40,572 bases of DNA from assembly GCA_019456195.1 (NCBI GenBank), contig VRUK01000050.1, positions 1 through 40,572 of the forward strand, in the 5' to 3' direction. The position numbers were made by a program, and so were the translations under genes. The stretch comes from Planctomycetota bacterium. GTDB taxonomy: Bacteria > Planctomycetota > Phycisphaerae > Sedimentisphaerales > Anaerobacaceae. Below the pieces are notes generated by a model, which was given only the letters and a program-made list of their open reading frames with translations, did no database searches and had not been told where the DNA came from. Below are positions 1 to 8,556 of the stretch, piece by piece; positions within the stretch are counted from its first letter, which is position 1; each line of letters starts with the position of its first letter.

Positions 1-42
1 TATCAATGTGCCACACTAGTCCGCAATCCAGTTGAAAGCATC

Positions 43-86
43 CCCCTACAATCAACAAATAAAATGTAAGGGGAACATTTATATAT
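43..86 (+). promoter_or_regulatory. Inverted repeat and TATA box upstream of fic
   Basis: An imperfect inverted repeat (CCCCTACA at 43-50, TGTAAGGGG at 65-73) is followed by an A/T-rich TATA-like box (ATTTATATAT, 77-86). The box centre is about 26 nt before the ATG at 108, and no Shine-Dalgarno site precedes that ATG. This matches an archaeal leaderless promoter. The repeat just upstream of the box could be an operator or the terminator of a gene left of the window. Confidence 0.55.
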
Positions 87-107
87 CCCAATAATCTTAC
101 ATCCACC

Positions 108-1118
108 ATGGTATACATACATGTGAAGAATATTCGCGGGAAGAAATATTATACGTTACGAATGTCAGTTAGAAAAAACGATAAAATAATAACCAAAGAC
201 TTGTGCAATCTCGGAGACGATCTGTCAAAAATAAACTTAGATAAACTAGAAAAGAAATACAAATCTCAAATAAGAAAATCACATAGAACATTAAAGATAT
301 TTCTTGATAAGAATACATATATAGAGAAAGCAAAAATACTAAAAATGAAAAAGGATAAATATCTCTCCAGGGAGCAACAACAGAAAATAAACGCTATACT
401 TCTTCATTATAAAACCAAATTCTTTAAACTAGATAAATTAACGCAGGAAGAGATTTTTGGAAATTTTATCCTAAGTTTTGCAGTCAATAGCACCTCAATA
501 GAGGGGAATACGATTAACTTAAAGGAAGCTAATGAATTATTTACAAAAAAGAGAATCCCCAAGAACAAAACATTGAGAGAAATCTATGATTTAAAGAATA
601 CCAGAAAAGTAATTCTATTCTTAAAAGAAAAACATTCTGAAATTAGTGAGGACCTTGTTGTAAAAGTGCACGAGATGTTATTAGAAAACATCGATAAAAG
701 AGTTGGTTTTAGAACACATGAAATTAAGATTCTTGGGCAACCTTTTAAACCATCACCTGCGAGGTATATTAAAACAGATGTAAGAATTCTGATTGATTGG
801 TATAATAAAAATAGAATGAAACTTAATCCATTTGTCTTGGCAACATTATTCCACCATAAATTTGAAAAAATCCATCCTTTCTCAGATGGAAATGGGAGAA
901 CGGGAAGAATTTTAATGAATCATATGCTTGATCTAGCAGGATACCCTCCAACGATAATTACAAAGAGATTTAGAGAGGATTATATTTCTGCAATGAATAA
1001 TGCCGATAGAGCATTAAATAGAAGTCTAATAAATATAAGCTCCACAGAATACAAAAAACTTATTGAGTTTTCTTTTTTGGAATTCAAAGGTTCTTATTGG
1101 GATATATTTTTGATATAA
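108..1118 (+). CDS. Fic-domain protein (predicted AMP transferase)
   Basis: This 336-aa Fic protein would transfer AMP (or another nucleotide part) to a hydroxyl side chain of a target protein in the cytoplasm. The canonical active-site motif HPFSDGNGRTGR starts at H256, so the catalytic His, the anion-binding residues and the Arg are all present. An autoinhibitory segment STSIEGN lies at residues 128-134, upstream of the Fic core, which is the class II arrangement; its Glu132 would block ATP binding until relieved. The basic N-terminal 90 residues resemble the leader seen in archaeal Fic proteins. The gene has a leaderless-type promoter and lies 460 bp before an integrase, probably in the same integrated element. 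It could be a toxin-like or host-manipulating cargo gene; the target cannot be inferred. The family call is secure, the role is inferred. Confidence 0.9.
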   Translation: MVYIHVKNIRGKKYYTLRMSVRKNDKIITKDLCNLGDDLSKINLDKLEKKYKSQIRKSHRTLKIFLDKNTYIEKAKILKMKKDKYLSREQQQKINAILLHYKTKFFKLDKLTQEEIFGNFILSFAVNSTSIEGNTINLKEANELFTKKRIPKNKTLREIYDLKNTRKVILFLKEKHSEISEDLVVKVHEMLLENIDKRVGFRTHEIKILGQPFKPSPARYIKTDVRILIDWYNKNRMKLNPFVLATLFHHKFEKIHPFSDGNGRTGRILMNHMLDLAGYPPTIITKRFREDYISAMNNADRALNRSLINISSTEYKKLIEFSFLEFKGSYWDIFLI

Positions 1119-1305
1119 AGCGAGATAGACTTATATTCTCTAAAGCTCATAACCTATCCGTTCAATCTCGACAATATCTATAAATCCCAGTCACCACACA
1201 ACACAGCGACGGGATATTCATGCCCGAACCGAATTTACGGTAAGAACAGAGACAGTGATGGGTTGGCATCAGAACAAAACACTGAAATGGCAAACTAAAA
1301 TCATT

Positions 1306-1343
1306 TAGTTTAGCGATAATTCAAACAGGTCGTCGCTAAACTA
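1306..1343. repeat. Perfect 11-bp inverted repeat
   Basis: TAGTTTAGCGA at 1306-1316 is exactly complementary to TCGCTAAACTA at 1333-1343, with a 16-nt loop. No U-run follows directly. It may be an operator or recombinase arm site for the adjacent integrase, or a stem in a small RNA. Confidence 0.7.
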
Positions 1344-1546
1344 TTTTATTTATCTGAGGCACTTATAAATCTTGAACTGATCCGTAAATTGTCGAGGCGA
1401 AACAGCGCAACATATAAATAGTAGTGTGTCTTTTATAGAATAATAAAATTGCAAAAATCATTGAGCAATTCAAGAGGTAATGAAATCACTCTTTTGTGGG
1501 TGGGGGGATAGAGTAAAAGTGTTACCTTCTTGGAAATCAGTTCAAT

Positions 1547-1555
1547 GTTTAAATA
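1547..1555 (+). promoter_or_regulatory. TATA-like box of the integrase gene
   Basis: GTTTAAATA lies about 26 nt before the ATG at 1577. That spacing would put transcription initiation at or next to the start codon. There is no Shine-Dalgarno site, so a leaderless transcript is likely. Confidence 0.5.
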
Positions 1556-1576
1556 GACGCAGACAATAAAGATGAC

Positions 1577-2905
1577 ATGAGCTTTCAGCAAAGGTATCCC
1601 AGATTTAGAGACGGTTTTCTTGAGGACGAGAAGTTGTGCCCTGAAAACAGGGCCCTTTTTAATGAATACTTCGACTGGCAGGAGAGGAAACTGAAAAGCA
1701 TTAATGATCTGAGGGAGTTGGATGAAGCGTGTTACAAGACACTGTGCCATTATGTCAGCATGTTCAAGAATGTCGTAAAGTGGTTCAAATATAGGCCTCT
1801 TAAGGAAATCACAAAGGCGGAGATCAAGAGAGTCTACGAGGATCTGGAGGATGGGAAGATACTCAATTACCACGGTAAACCATTCGAAGACAGGGCTTCG
1901 TACTACTCAAAGGTGTTCAAGGGTAAGCTTTTTAAAATGATTGGAAAATATGAACATGCTGAAGAGATTCTTGAATTTTCAAGGCCTGGGAAAAATAGGG
2001 GGAACGTGAGATTCTTTACAAAAGAAGATTTTGACAAAATGAGTTTGGTTGCCATGAAGCTTTCTCATAAACTACTGCTTCAGTTATGTTGGGACATCGG
2101 CGAGAACATCATGACAATTCTGCAGCTACAGAAAAAAGATTGCCGAAGAATAGTTGATGAGAATACAAAGGAACCCGAGTACATGGTCGTTCTTCCTAAA
2201 GATAAAATCAAAAGAAGCCGTACGGCGAGATCTGAACTTACGAATTATCCCGAGACTGTCGAATTATTGGATCTGCATTTTAACCAGGGAAAACGAAAAT
2301 TCATCCCTGATCCAAATGGCAAACATTTTCGGATGCTCTATGACGAGAACAAGGTGAGACGAAAGATTAGGGGCGAGTGGAAAGTTTTCCCATTTGAAGA
2401 AGATGATTACTTGTTTGGATTTGGACAGAAACAGGCAGAGCAAGTATTTAGAAGAGTTGTAGAGATAACTGGAGTAAAATGCCAGCCTAATGGAGGACGT
2501 CCGACTCTCAAGGATTTAAGAAGTTCCATGGCTTGTCATCTTTTGAGAGAAGGTTGGAGTGTGGATGAGGTAAAGGGGAGAATGGGACATAAACCTTCGT
2601 CGAAGGTTATTGATAAATATATTACGTATTTAGCTCTAAACAAACACAAGCCAAAACAGAGAATGTACGAAAGCGATTTGAAGAGGTATCAGGAAGAACT
2701 CGAAGAGTCAAGGAATAGGGAACGAAGAAATGAAGCTTGGATTGAAAATCAGAAAAGAGATGTAAGTGAATTGAAAGACTTAATGCAAATCTACATTGCC
2801 AAGTTAAAACAAGTTGAAAATATGCGATCCTCGATGGGTGAGAATACAGGCCTCCAGACAAACACACCCGTTTTGCTAGATGAGGCGATGGCTATTCCTG
2901 CTTGA
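1577..2905 (+). CDS. Archaeal-type tyrosine recombinase/integrase
   Basis: This 442-aa protein has the C-terminal half of a tyrosine recombinase. It shows a K-x-x-R box (K312-DL-R315, with Lys in place of the usual His, as in SSV-type archaeal integrases), the later His in MGHKP (H338) and the nucleophile Tyr348 in DKYIT. The usual first catalytic Arg is expected in the segment DIGENIMTIL (from 173), but no Arg is visible there, so activity is uncertain. After the catalytic domain comes a charged, probably coiled-coil tail (about 365-425). The gene ends about 85 bp before a 3' tRNA-Met fragment and points toward it, the usual position beside an attachment site. Its likely job is integration and excision of the element carrying fic. 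The call is firm; activity is doubtful. Confidence 0.82.
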   Translation: MSFQQRYPRFRDGFLEDEKLCPENRALFNEYFDWQERKLKSINDLRELDEACYKTLCHYVSMFKNVVKWFKYRPLKEITKAEIKRVYEDLEDGKILNYHGKPFEDRASYYSKVFKGKLFKMIGKYEHAEEILEFSRPGKNRGNVRFFTKEDFDKMSLVAMKLSHKLLLQLCWDIGENIMTILQLQKKDCRRIVDENTKEPEYMVVLPKDKIKRSRTARSELTNYPETVELLDLHFNQGKRKFIPDPNGKHFRMLYDENKVRRKIRGEWKVFPFEEDDYLFGFGQKQAEQVFRRVVEITGVKCQPNGGRPTLKDLRSSMACHLLREGWSVDEVKGRMGHKPSSKVIDKYITYLALNKHKPKQRMYESDLKRYQEELEESRNRERRNEAWIENQKRDVSELKDLMQIYIAKLKQVENMRSSMGENTGLQTNTPVLLDEAMAIPA

Positions 2906-2989
2906 TTCAGCTATAGCTACTTCTTACTTTACTCTCGCAAACAAGATAACACATCGGCACCTTCTACTGAGTGTAACAAGAAGACGACT

Positions 2990-3036
2990 TGGGGCCCATA
3001 ACCTGGAGGTCGCAGGTTCGAATCCTGTTCCCGCTA
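2990..3036 (+). other. 3' fragment of initiator tRNA-Met (att site)
   Basis: The segment has a CCCATAA anticodon loop, a T-arm with GGTTCGAATC, and the acceptor strand ending CCGCTA. This matches the 3' half of an archaeal initiator tRNA-Met; an A1-U72 pair is diagnostic of those. No 5' half precedes it and the left anticodon stem pairs poorly, so this is a fragment, not a gene. Together with the integrase just upstream, it reads as the distal attachment site left when an element integrates into the 3' end of a tRNA gene. The intact tRNA should then lie left of the window. Confidence 0.75.
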
Positions 3037-3047
3037 TGAAGACCTAT

Positions 3048-3087
3048 AGATAACTTCTATAATAACAAGGAGTTATCTCTTTTTTTG
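3048..3087 (+). terminator. Hairpin plus T-run after the tRNA fragment
   Basis: AGATAACT at 3048-3055 pairs with AGTTATCT at 3071-3078 and is followed by a run of T at 3080-3087. It would work as a terminator for the integrase or tRNA-fragment transcript. Confidence 0.6.
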
Positions 3088-3109
3088 TGCTGGCTTTTTT
3101 AATCCGTTA

Positions 3110-3156
3110 TGAACCCCCGACCAGTGTGGTCGTAGGCTCGAAGACCTCCCCCGCTA
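3110..3156 (+). other. Diverged second tRNA-Met 3' fragment
   Basis: This segment lines up with 2990-3036. The last 29 nt share 21 positions, including GGTCG, AGG, TCGAA and the terminal CCCGCTA. The anticodon half is badly decayed. It is probably an older attachment site from an earlier integration at the same tRNA. Chance resemblance is possible but unlikely, given the matching end and the 120-bp spacing. Confidence 0.5.
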
Positions 3157-3413
3157 TTAACCCCTGGAAACAAAAACCAGACCTATTTTTCAGTTCAAAA
3201 TCGCAGTTTCTTGAGGTCGTATCTCGATTAAGTCTTGACTATTTCAATTTGAGCAAAGAGAAGGTCATTGTGAAAGACGGCAACCCGTGGGTCGGTATAC
3301 ATAGTAATCCTTGTGAATATGCTTTTGTAGAAGAAAAACTCAGTGATTCATATCGCCGCGAATTAAAAGCAATTTGTAACCATATCCAGAACCCACATTT
3401 TTTTGAATATTGA
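3157..3413 (+). pseudogene. Possible gene remnant, unknown
   Basis: An open frame runs from inside the decayed tRNA copy to a stop at 3413. Its last 75 residues look protein-like (for example LSKEKVIVKDGNPWVGIHS), but no plausible start codon lies outside the tRNA-like sequence. I do not recognise the family. It may be the 3' end of a gene cut off by an integration or deletion at the att site. Confidence 0.3.
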
Positions 3414-3444
3414 GATAGGCAGAATAGTCATGTGTTCCAAATGA

Positions 3445-3550
3445 AATTATCTGATGGTTTGTTGGATTCCCCGCCTTATAATCCGTTGTTTTTACAATGC
3501 TTATGGATTCAATATTAAAACTTAGCGTTCTACTTGACTTTTTTGGCCTT
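3445..3550 (+). repeat. Diverged direct repeat, left copy (pair at 11289)
   Basis: About 105 bp are roughly 85% identical to 11289-11395 in the same orientation. An identical core reads TTTTACAATGCTTATGGATT and continues for six more bases (26 in all). The two copies bracket the helicase gene and the attC-like array. They may be attachment-site flanks of an integrated element or a dispersed repeat. Confidence 0.75.
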
Positions 3551-4129
3551 TTTTGCCCTTGCCTTAAGAACACAAGTAAGAAAAAATAATCAACATTTTG
3601 TGGTTCAGAATCGCCTTAATGAATAAAGGGACACTATGCAAGTGTTTATACATTGAGTTGAAACCTGCCACCTGGCTTAACATGACATTTTTTGGCTTGA
3701 TTTTTCTCTTGAAAATCTGACCTCTGAGGTATAGATTTCCTGTGGCGGTGATATCTTTGTTTTCGGAGCCAAAGGTGAAGGCTCTCCAGCTTACCTGCCG
3801 TTTGCGGGGCACCGACGGGGACGGAGTCTAAGAAATACCCACGTTCTGAACCGCGGAGGCCAAGGTGTTCGAAGTCCGATAGACTCCCTTTGAACGACGA
3901 GAGGCTTGGGATGTTATACGGACACTTAGAGAGGTCCGGCGTCTTATACGGAAACCATATATACATTGTTATGTGCACAATCATTCGGCTAACGACCGAA
4001 AACGGACGTTTCTAATTTAGAGTTGCCACTCATTCAACAATAATAGAGTGAGTTGGCTTGTAGGTATAAGCGATTGTACGCATTGCTGTGCGTGGATATA
4101 GAATAGGTAATTTTGGTTTTGGATTTGCG
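3551..4129. other. Non-coding stretch before the helicase gene
   Basis: No gene can be supported over these 579 bp. A minus-strand open frame (3646-3812) reads a segment with ATGNLYLRGQIF. Its nucleotide motif CAGGAAATCTATA recurs at 26950-26966, so it is probably part of a dispersed repeat and not a protein. A short hairpin (GCCACTCATTC with GAGTGAGTTGGC, 4025-4057) and an A/T-rich box near 4093-4101 precede the helicase start and may carry its promoter. Confidence 0.4.
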
Positions 4130-7100
4130 ATGAAGAGATTGAACGGAACAATTCACCTGAGTGCTTCGGATATAGTAGGTCATTTAAACTGCAATCATTT
4201 GAGTGCGTTGGATGTTCAGGTGGCATCAGGCTTGCTTGCTAAGCCTGATCATTATGATCCGTTGTTAGAAATCCTCAGGGAGAGGGGGTATCGCCACGAA
4301 CAAACCTATATTGAACATCTTGAAGCCCGTGGCTATGAAATTACAGTTATAGAAGGCTTCGACATTACTGAAGAAGCAGTGGAAGCTACGATAGAGGCGA
4401 TGCGAAAGGGAAAGAGTATTATTACCCAAGGTGCATTGCGCTATAACCGCTGGAGCGGTCGTGCGGACATTTTAAGGCGCGTTGAGATTCCGAGTGACTT
4501 CGGAGATTGGTCATACGAAGTGATTGATACAAAGCTTGCACGCGAAACGAAAGGCGGAACGATTCTACAACTCAGTTTGTACGCCGATCTACTTACCGAT
4601 ATGCAGGGTGTTGCGCCTGTGAATATTTATGTTGTTGCACCATGGTCGGATTACGAACCACAAGTATTTCGAGTTGCCGACTATGCTGCTTACTTCCGTC
4701 GCGTGAAGACAGCGGCAGAGGTAGCCGTCGATCAAGGTAGTGATTCCATCACCTATCCAGAGCCTAAAGATCACTGCGCAATTTGTCGATGGCGCAATCA
4801 GTGTGACCAGCGTCGTCGCGATGATGATCATCTGTGCCTTGTGGCAAATATCACAAAGAATCAGATATGCGAACTTCAAGCCAATGGTATCACTACAACT
4901 CAAGCTCTTGCTGACATGCCGATCCCAATACCGTTTGTACCTCGGAAGGGTTCGCCGGTATCAATTGAGAAAGCTAAGGCGCAAGCATCAATTCAAGTTC
5001 AGGCGCGCGAAGCTGGGGAGCTTAGATATGAGCTTCTCGACTTCGTACAGGAGACAGGTCTAGCAGCCCTACCAGAGCCATCAACTGCTGATGTCTTTTT
5101 CGATATTGAGAGTGATCCGTTTGTTGGTGAGCATGGCCTGGAATATCTATTTGGATGTGCATATGAGGATAATCAGGGGGCTATGCGTTATACGGGCGAG
5201 TGGGCCTTCAATCGTGAGGAGGAAAAGGCCGTTTTCGAGCGTTTTGTAGATTTCATCACTGAGCGTCGTGAAACAAATCCAGACATGCACATCTATCACT
5301 TTGCCCCTTATGAGCAATCTGCGCTCAAGCGCCTGATGGGGCGGTATGCGACACGTGAAAATGAGATCGACAATCTTCTACGCGGCTTGGTGTTTGTTGA
5401 TCTCCTCAGCGTCGTTCGCAACGCAATGCGGGCAAGCGTTGAAAGCTACTCGCTCAAGAAACTGGAACCTTTCTTTGGTTTTGAGCGCAAGGTTTCTTTG
5501 CATGAAGCCAATATTGCTTTGACTAGAATTTCAGCGGGTTTGGAACTCAATGACATTCCATCCATAGGAGCTGAAACGAAAACGATCGTGCAGGACTACA
5601 ATACTGATGATTGTTTTGCGACAGCAGCGCTCAGGGACTGGCTTGAAGGCCTGCGATCCCAACTCGTTAGTCAAGGGAAAGAAATTTTGCGTCCGGCACC
5701 AGGCCAGGAAGGGCCAAGCGAGGAATTAGACGAACAAGCCCGGCGTATTCAGGAACTGGTGACGCGACTGACTCACGATGTGCCTGTTGATCCTGAGGTG
5801 CGTACCAATGAGCAACAGGCACGTTGGATACTTGCGCATATTTTGGAATGGCACCGCCGCGAAAATAAGGCTGTTTGGTGGGAATTCTTCCGACTAAGAG
5901 ACCTTACCTCTAATGAATTGGTCGGTGAACGAGCCGCAATATCCCGTTTGTCCTTGATCAATACAGTCAGCCTCAGTCCAAGGGGTATTCCCACTGATCG
6001 TTATCACTTTGAACAACAGGATACCGATCTGCGTGGTGACGAAGACCTGAAAGCAGTCGGTGGCGAAAACTTTGGCAAAGCAGTTGCTGTCTCCACTGAT
6101 GCGCGCACAATTGACGTAAGAAAAACTGCAAAGACTAAGGACATTCATCCGGAAGCAGTTTTCGCTCACACGGTCTTCAGCAGCAAGGAACAGGCGGCTT
6201 CGCTGTTTCGTTTGGGAGAATACGTGGCTGAAAACGGCATTGAAGGCGAGGGGTCATTCAAGAGTGCTCGCGCACTCCTACTGCGTGAGCCACCCAATCT
6301 GCAAGGCCAAGAGATTCAGGAAGATGGCGAGAGCACCCTCGATGCTGCATTGCGCATTTGTCATCATCTCAATGCTGGGATCTTGCCCATTCAAGGCCCG
6401 CCGGGTACTGGAAAATCACATACGGGCGCACGGATGATTTGCTCACTTGTGCAACAGGGTAAGAAAGTTGGGATCACAGCGAATAGCCATAAGGTCATTC
6501 GCAACCTGATTGACAAGGTGATTGAAGCTGCCGCTGAAATGCAGATCAATGTGAGCTGCGTACAAAAACCAAAGGAAATGGAGCCCAATCAGGCGTCGCT
6601 AAGTTTTGCGAAAAGGAATGAGGATGTCTTTGCGGCTATTGCTGGTGGGACTGCACAAGTCGCCGGCGCAACTCATTTTCTATGGTCTCGCGAGGATGCT
6701 TGTGACACGCTTGATGTTTTAGTTGTTGATGAGGCAGCCCAGATGTCCCTTGCGAATGTTCTGGCCGTCTCGCCTGCGGCACCAACATTGATCTTGCTTG
6801 GCGATCCCCAGCAACTTGAACAACCCACGCAAGGTTCGCATCCGGACGGAACGGACGCTTCGGCACTGGATCATATCCTAGGGGGGCAGCAGACAATCAC
6901 GAAGGAGCAGGGATTGTTTCTGGAGAAGACCTTCCGACTTCATCCAAGCATCTGCATATTCACTTCAGAGCTTTTTTACGATGTAAAACTTACATCTGAA
7001 GAAAGTTGTGACCGTCACGAAATCAGCTCCAACGGTTTTCTTGTTGGTTCTGGTCTTCGCTATCTGCGAATTGATCATACTGGCAACACAAGTTCATCGA

Positions 7101-7531
7101 TTGAGGAGGCAGACGCTGTCAAAGACCTTGTCGAGCGCATTCTTGCCGAAGACACACAATGGACCGATCGCGATGGGCTAACTGCGCCCATCACACTGGA
7201 AGATATTCTGATTATCACGCCCTACAACGCTCAGGTTTTTGAAATTCAACAGCGGCTACCTCGGGCGCGCGCGGGTACGGTTGACAAGTTCCAAGGACAG
7301 GAAGCTCCTATTGCGATATATTCTATGGCGACATCGAGTCATGCAGATGCTCCGCGAGGAATGGAATTCCTTTACAGCTCAAATCGCTTTAACGTTGCTA
7401 TTGCACGTGCCAAATGCATGGCCATCCTGATTGCATCACCAGGCGTTTTTGAGGCGGATTGTAGGACACCACGCCAAATGCAATTGGCCAATGCGTTTTG
7501 TAGATACTTGGAAATGGCTCCGCCCCTTTAG
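4130..7531 (+). CDS. RecB-like / RNase H-like nuclease-SF1 helicase fusion (TM0106 type)
   Basis: This 1133-aa protein combines three modules. An N-terminal RecB/Cas4-like region has four Cys (C21, C216, C219, C225) in the pattern of a 4Fe-4S-bound nuclease. Next is an RNase H-like (DEDD) domain beginning VFFDIESDPF near residue 322, with YHFAPYE and DYNTDDCFATAALRDWL further on. The C-terminus is a DNA2/UPF1-type SF1 helicase with Walker A GPPGTGKS (756-763), DEAAQ near 868 and a QGQEAPIAIYS-type motif near the end. It would unwind and cut DNA, probably in repair or defence. I chose ATG 4130 because family similarity begins there (MKRLNGTIHLSASD); a longer frame opens at 4088. An attC-like site starts 57 bp after the stop, so the gene may be the first member of the cassette array, though no site was found before it. 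Confidence 0.85.
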   Translation: MKRLNGTIHLSASDIVGHLNCNHLSALDVQVASGLLAKPDHYDPLLEILRERGYRHEQTYIEHLEARGYEITVIEGFDITEEAVEATIEAMRKGKSIITQGALRYNRWSGRADILRRVEIPSDFGDWSYEVIDTKLARETKGGTILQLSLYADLLTDMQGVAPVNIYVVAPWSDYEPQVFRVADYAAYFRRVKTAAEVAVDQGSDSITYPEPKDHCAICRWRNQCDQRRRDDDHLCLVANITKNQICELQANGITTTQALADMPIPIPFVPRKGSPVSIEKAKAQASIQVQAREAGELRYELLDFVQETGLAALPEPSTADVFFDIESDPFVGEHGLEYLFGCAYEDNQGAMRYTGEWAFNREEEKAVFERFVDFITERRETNPDMHIYHFAPYEQSALKRLMGRYATRENEIDNLLRGLVFVDLLSVVRNAMRASVESYSLKKLEPFFGFERKVSLHEANIALTRISAGLELNDIPSIGAETKTIVQDYNTDDCFATAALRDWLEGLRSQLVSQGKEILRPAPGQEGPSEELDEQARRIQELVTRLTHDVPVDPEVRTNEQQARWILAHILEWHRRENKAVWWEFFRLRDLTSNELVGERAAISRLSLINTVSLSPRGIPTDRYHFEQQDTDLRGDEDLKAVGGENFGKAVAVSTDARTIDVRKTAKTKDIHPEAVFAHTVFSSKEQAASLFRLGEYVAENGIEGEGSFKSARALLLREPPNLQGQEIQEDGESTLDAALRICHHLNAGILPIQGPPGTGKSHTGARMICSLVQQGKKVGITANSHKVIRNLIDKVIEAAAEMQINVSCVQKPKEMEPNQASLSFAKRNEDVFAAIAGGTAQVAGATHFLWSREDACDTLDVLVVDEAAQMSLANVLAVSPAAPTLILLGDPQQLEQPTQGSHPDGTDASALDHILGGQQTITKEQGLFLEKTFRLHPSICIFTSELFYDVKLTSEESCDRHEISSNGFLVGSGLRYLRIDHTGNTSSSIEEADAVKDLVERILAEDTQWTDRDGLTAPITLEDILIITPYNAQVFEIQQRLPRARAGTVDKFQGQEAPIAIYSMATSSHADAPRGMEFLYSSNRFNVAIARAKCMAILIASPGVFEADCRTPRQMQLANAFCRYLEMAPPL

Positions 7532-7587
7532 GTTTGGGGTAAGATAGCATGTTTTTCGAGAAGTCGGATTGGTAAGACAAGTTTGGC

Positions 7588-7718
7588 CCATAACAACTCA
7601 TTGGAACCGACCGCCAAGGGCGTCCATTCATGCGGCTGGTTTTGCTTCCGAGAGTCGTGTTGCAGAAAAGGTCACTTCGGCATATCGCTCTGGCGGCGGC
7701 TCAATTCGGGCGTTCAGC
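7588..7718 (+). other. attC-like recombination site 1
   Basis: A 131-bp imperfect palindrome. The left arm begins CCATAACAAC and contains AACCGACCGCC. The right arm contains GGCGGCGGCTCAATTCGGG and ends in GCGTTCAGC. The outer ends resemble integron core sites (R'' ending AAC, R' starting GTT), with a GTT at 7712 where cassette insertion would occur. Long sites of this layout are known among integron attCs. The R' core departs from the consensus, so the site may be decayed. Confidence 0.5.
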
Positions 7719-7735
7719 GATAAGGAGTTAATACT

Positions 7736-8386
7736 ATGGATTATAGAAAAGGCAAAGAACAAACACTAAAGGAGCTATACGTCCAGCCTGGCCTAGGAGA
7801 CGCCCTTACTTTGCCAGCAGACCTTCGACCGCAATACCTTTCGCTAGTTTTACGAATTCCGATAGATCATTCTCAGAAGCTGATCCGAAAGGCCATTGAT
7901 TGGACAAATGATTTAAGCCACCATTCCTTCTATATTCAAAGGCATGATACTTTACACATTACACTTGTCGACATTGGCAGAGCATGGTCATTTCAGTCAT
8001 CTTTACAGGAATTCTTTGACAAATTGAATCAATTCCTTAAAAAATCAAATCCACCACAAATCAATATCACACTTGAAAAAGCCAAAATAGGGAGTAGTGG
8101 CATCAATTGTGAACTCCTTTATGATGAAAAATTAGATGATTGGATTAGTAGTTTGGGTAAGTCACTTTCTGTTGGTGTAGTTAAAAAGCTAAAAGCCAGA
8201 AGCATCAGCCTTATTAGGTATCGTACTCAAAGTGATAAGGATTGGTATTTAATCCGGCAGCATCTTGCAACTCTTGAATCAGTGGATGCTGATTTTGATG
8301 AAAAGGTTTCCTTTGATGAATTAAGTTTAGTTCGGTTGGATAAAGTAGCCCAATACTTTGATGTCCTTCACACCTTTAAAGTATAG
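7736..8386 (+). CDS. 2H phosphoesterase-like protein
   Basis: This 216-aa protein resembles the 2H (2'-5' RNA ligase-like) phosphoesterase fold, whose members open cyclic phosphates or cleave 2'-5' and cyclic nucleotides. The first H-x-T motif is clear (H74-I-T76 in LHITLVDI). The second His motif is not: the matching strand reads RSISLIRY, with Ser where His is expected, so the enzyme may be half-active or only bind ligand. The C-terminal FDELSLVRLDKV resembles the closing strand of the family. A strong Shine-Dalgarno AAGGAG (7722-7727) precedes the ATG. The gene sits alone between two attC-like sites, exactly as a single-gene integron cassette. Members of this superfamily include phage enzymes that destroy CBASS signals; such a role here is only a guess. 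Confidence 0.55.
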   Translation: MDYRKGKEQTLKELYVQPGLGDALTLPADLRPQYLSLVLRIPIDHSQKLIRKAIDWTNDLSHHSFYIQRHDTLHITLVDIGRAWSFQSSLQEFFDKLNQFLKKSNPPQINITLEKAKIGSSGINCELLYDEKLDDWISSLGKSLSVGVVKKLKARSISLIRYRTQSDKDWYLIRQHLATLESVDADFDEKVSFDELSLVRLDKVAQYFDVLHTFKV

Positions 8387-8401
8387 ATTCCATAAAGATA
8401 G

Positions 8402-8473
8402 GCCGAACATGCGGTTCAACTCGGACGAGAAAAAGCTACTGTTTTTTCCATCCGGTCAACCGCAGCGTTCGGC
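8402..8473 (+). other. attC-like recombination site 2
   Basis: A 72-bp stem-loop. GCCGAAC at 8402-8408 is exactly complementary to GTTCGGC at 8467-8473. Inside, TGCGGTTCAACTCGGA faces TCCGGTCAACCGCA with unpaired bases on one arm, the extrahelical-base pattern of attC. The loop is about 22 nt. It lies 15 bp after the preceding stop codon, the typical position. This is the most attC-like of the four sites. Confidence 0.65.
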
Positions 8474-8477
8474 AGCA

Positions 8478-8503
8478 ACACAACCTTAAGACTAACGTTG
8501 TGT
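8478..8503 (+). repeat. Short hairpin in the leader of the next cassette gene
   Basis: ACACAAC at 8478-8484 pairs exactly with GTTGTGT at 8497-8503. It lies between attC-like site 2 and the next gene and may affect its expression or be chance. Confidence 0.4.
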
Positions 8504-8556
8504 AATCTCTGAATAGTTATTGAGTACCAACCTACAAATCCAACAGCGGACAGGTT

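Larger units (their letters stand above)
1119..1576. other. Intergenic region, fic to integrase
   Basis: No convincing gene is seen in these 458 bp. The stretch holds a perfect 11-bp inverted repeat (listed separately), TATA-like boxes near 1371-1378 and 1410-1420, and a third at 1547-1555 that fits the integrase start. The two earlier boxes could drive a small RNA or an alternative integrase transcript, but nothing else supports that. Confidence 0.5.

Noticed and set aside
2990..3156. Complete tRNA gene (possibly with intron)
   Set aside because: No 5' half with D-arm and matching acceptor strand was seen upstream within a reasonable distance, and the anticodon stem pairs poorly.
3990..4130. 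Integron attI or a first attC before the helicase gene
   Set aside because: GGCTAAC near 3987-3993 resembles a core, but no matching GTT core or stem is present, so membership of the helicase in the array stays open.
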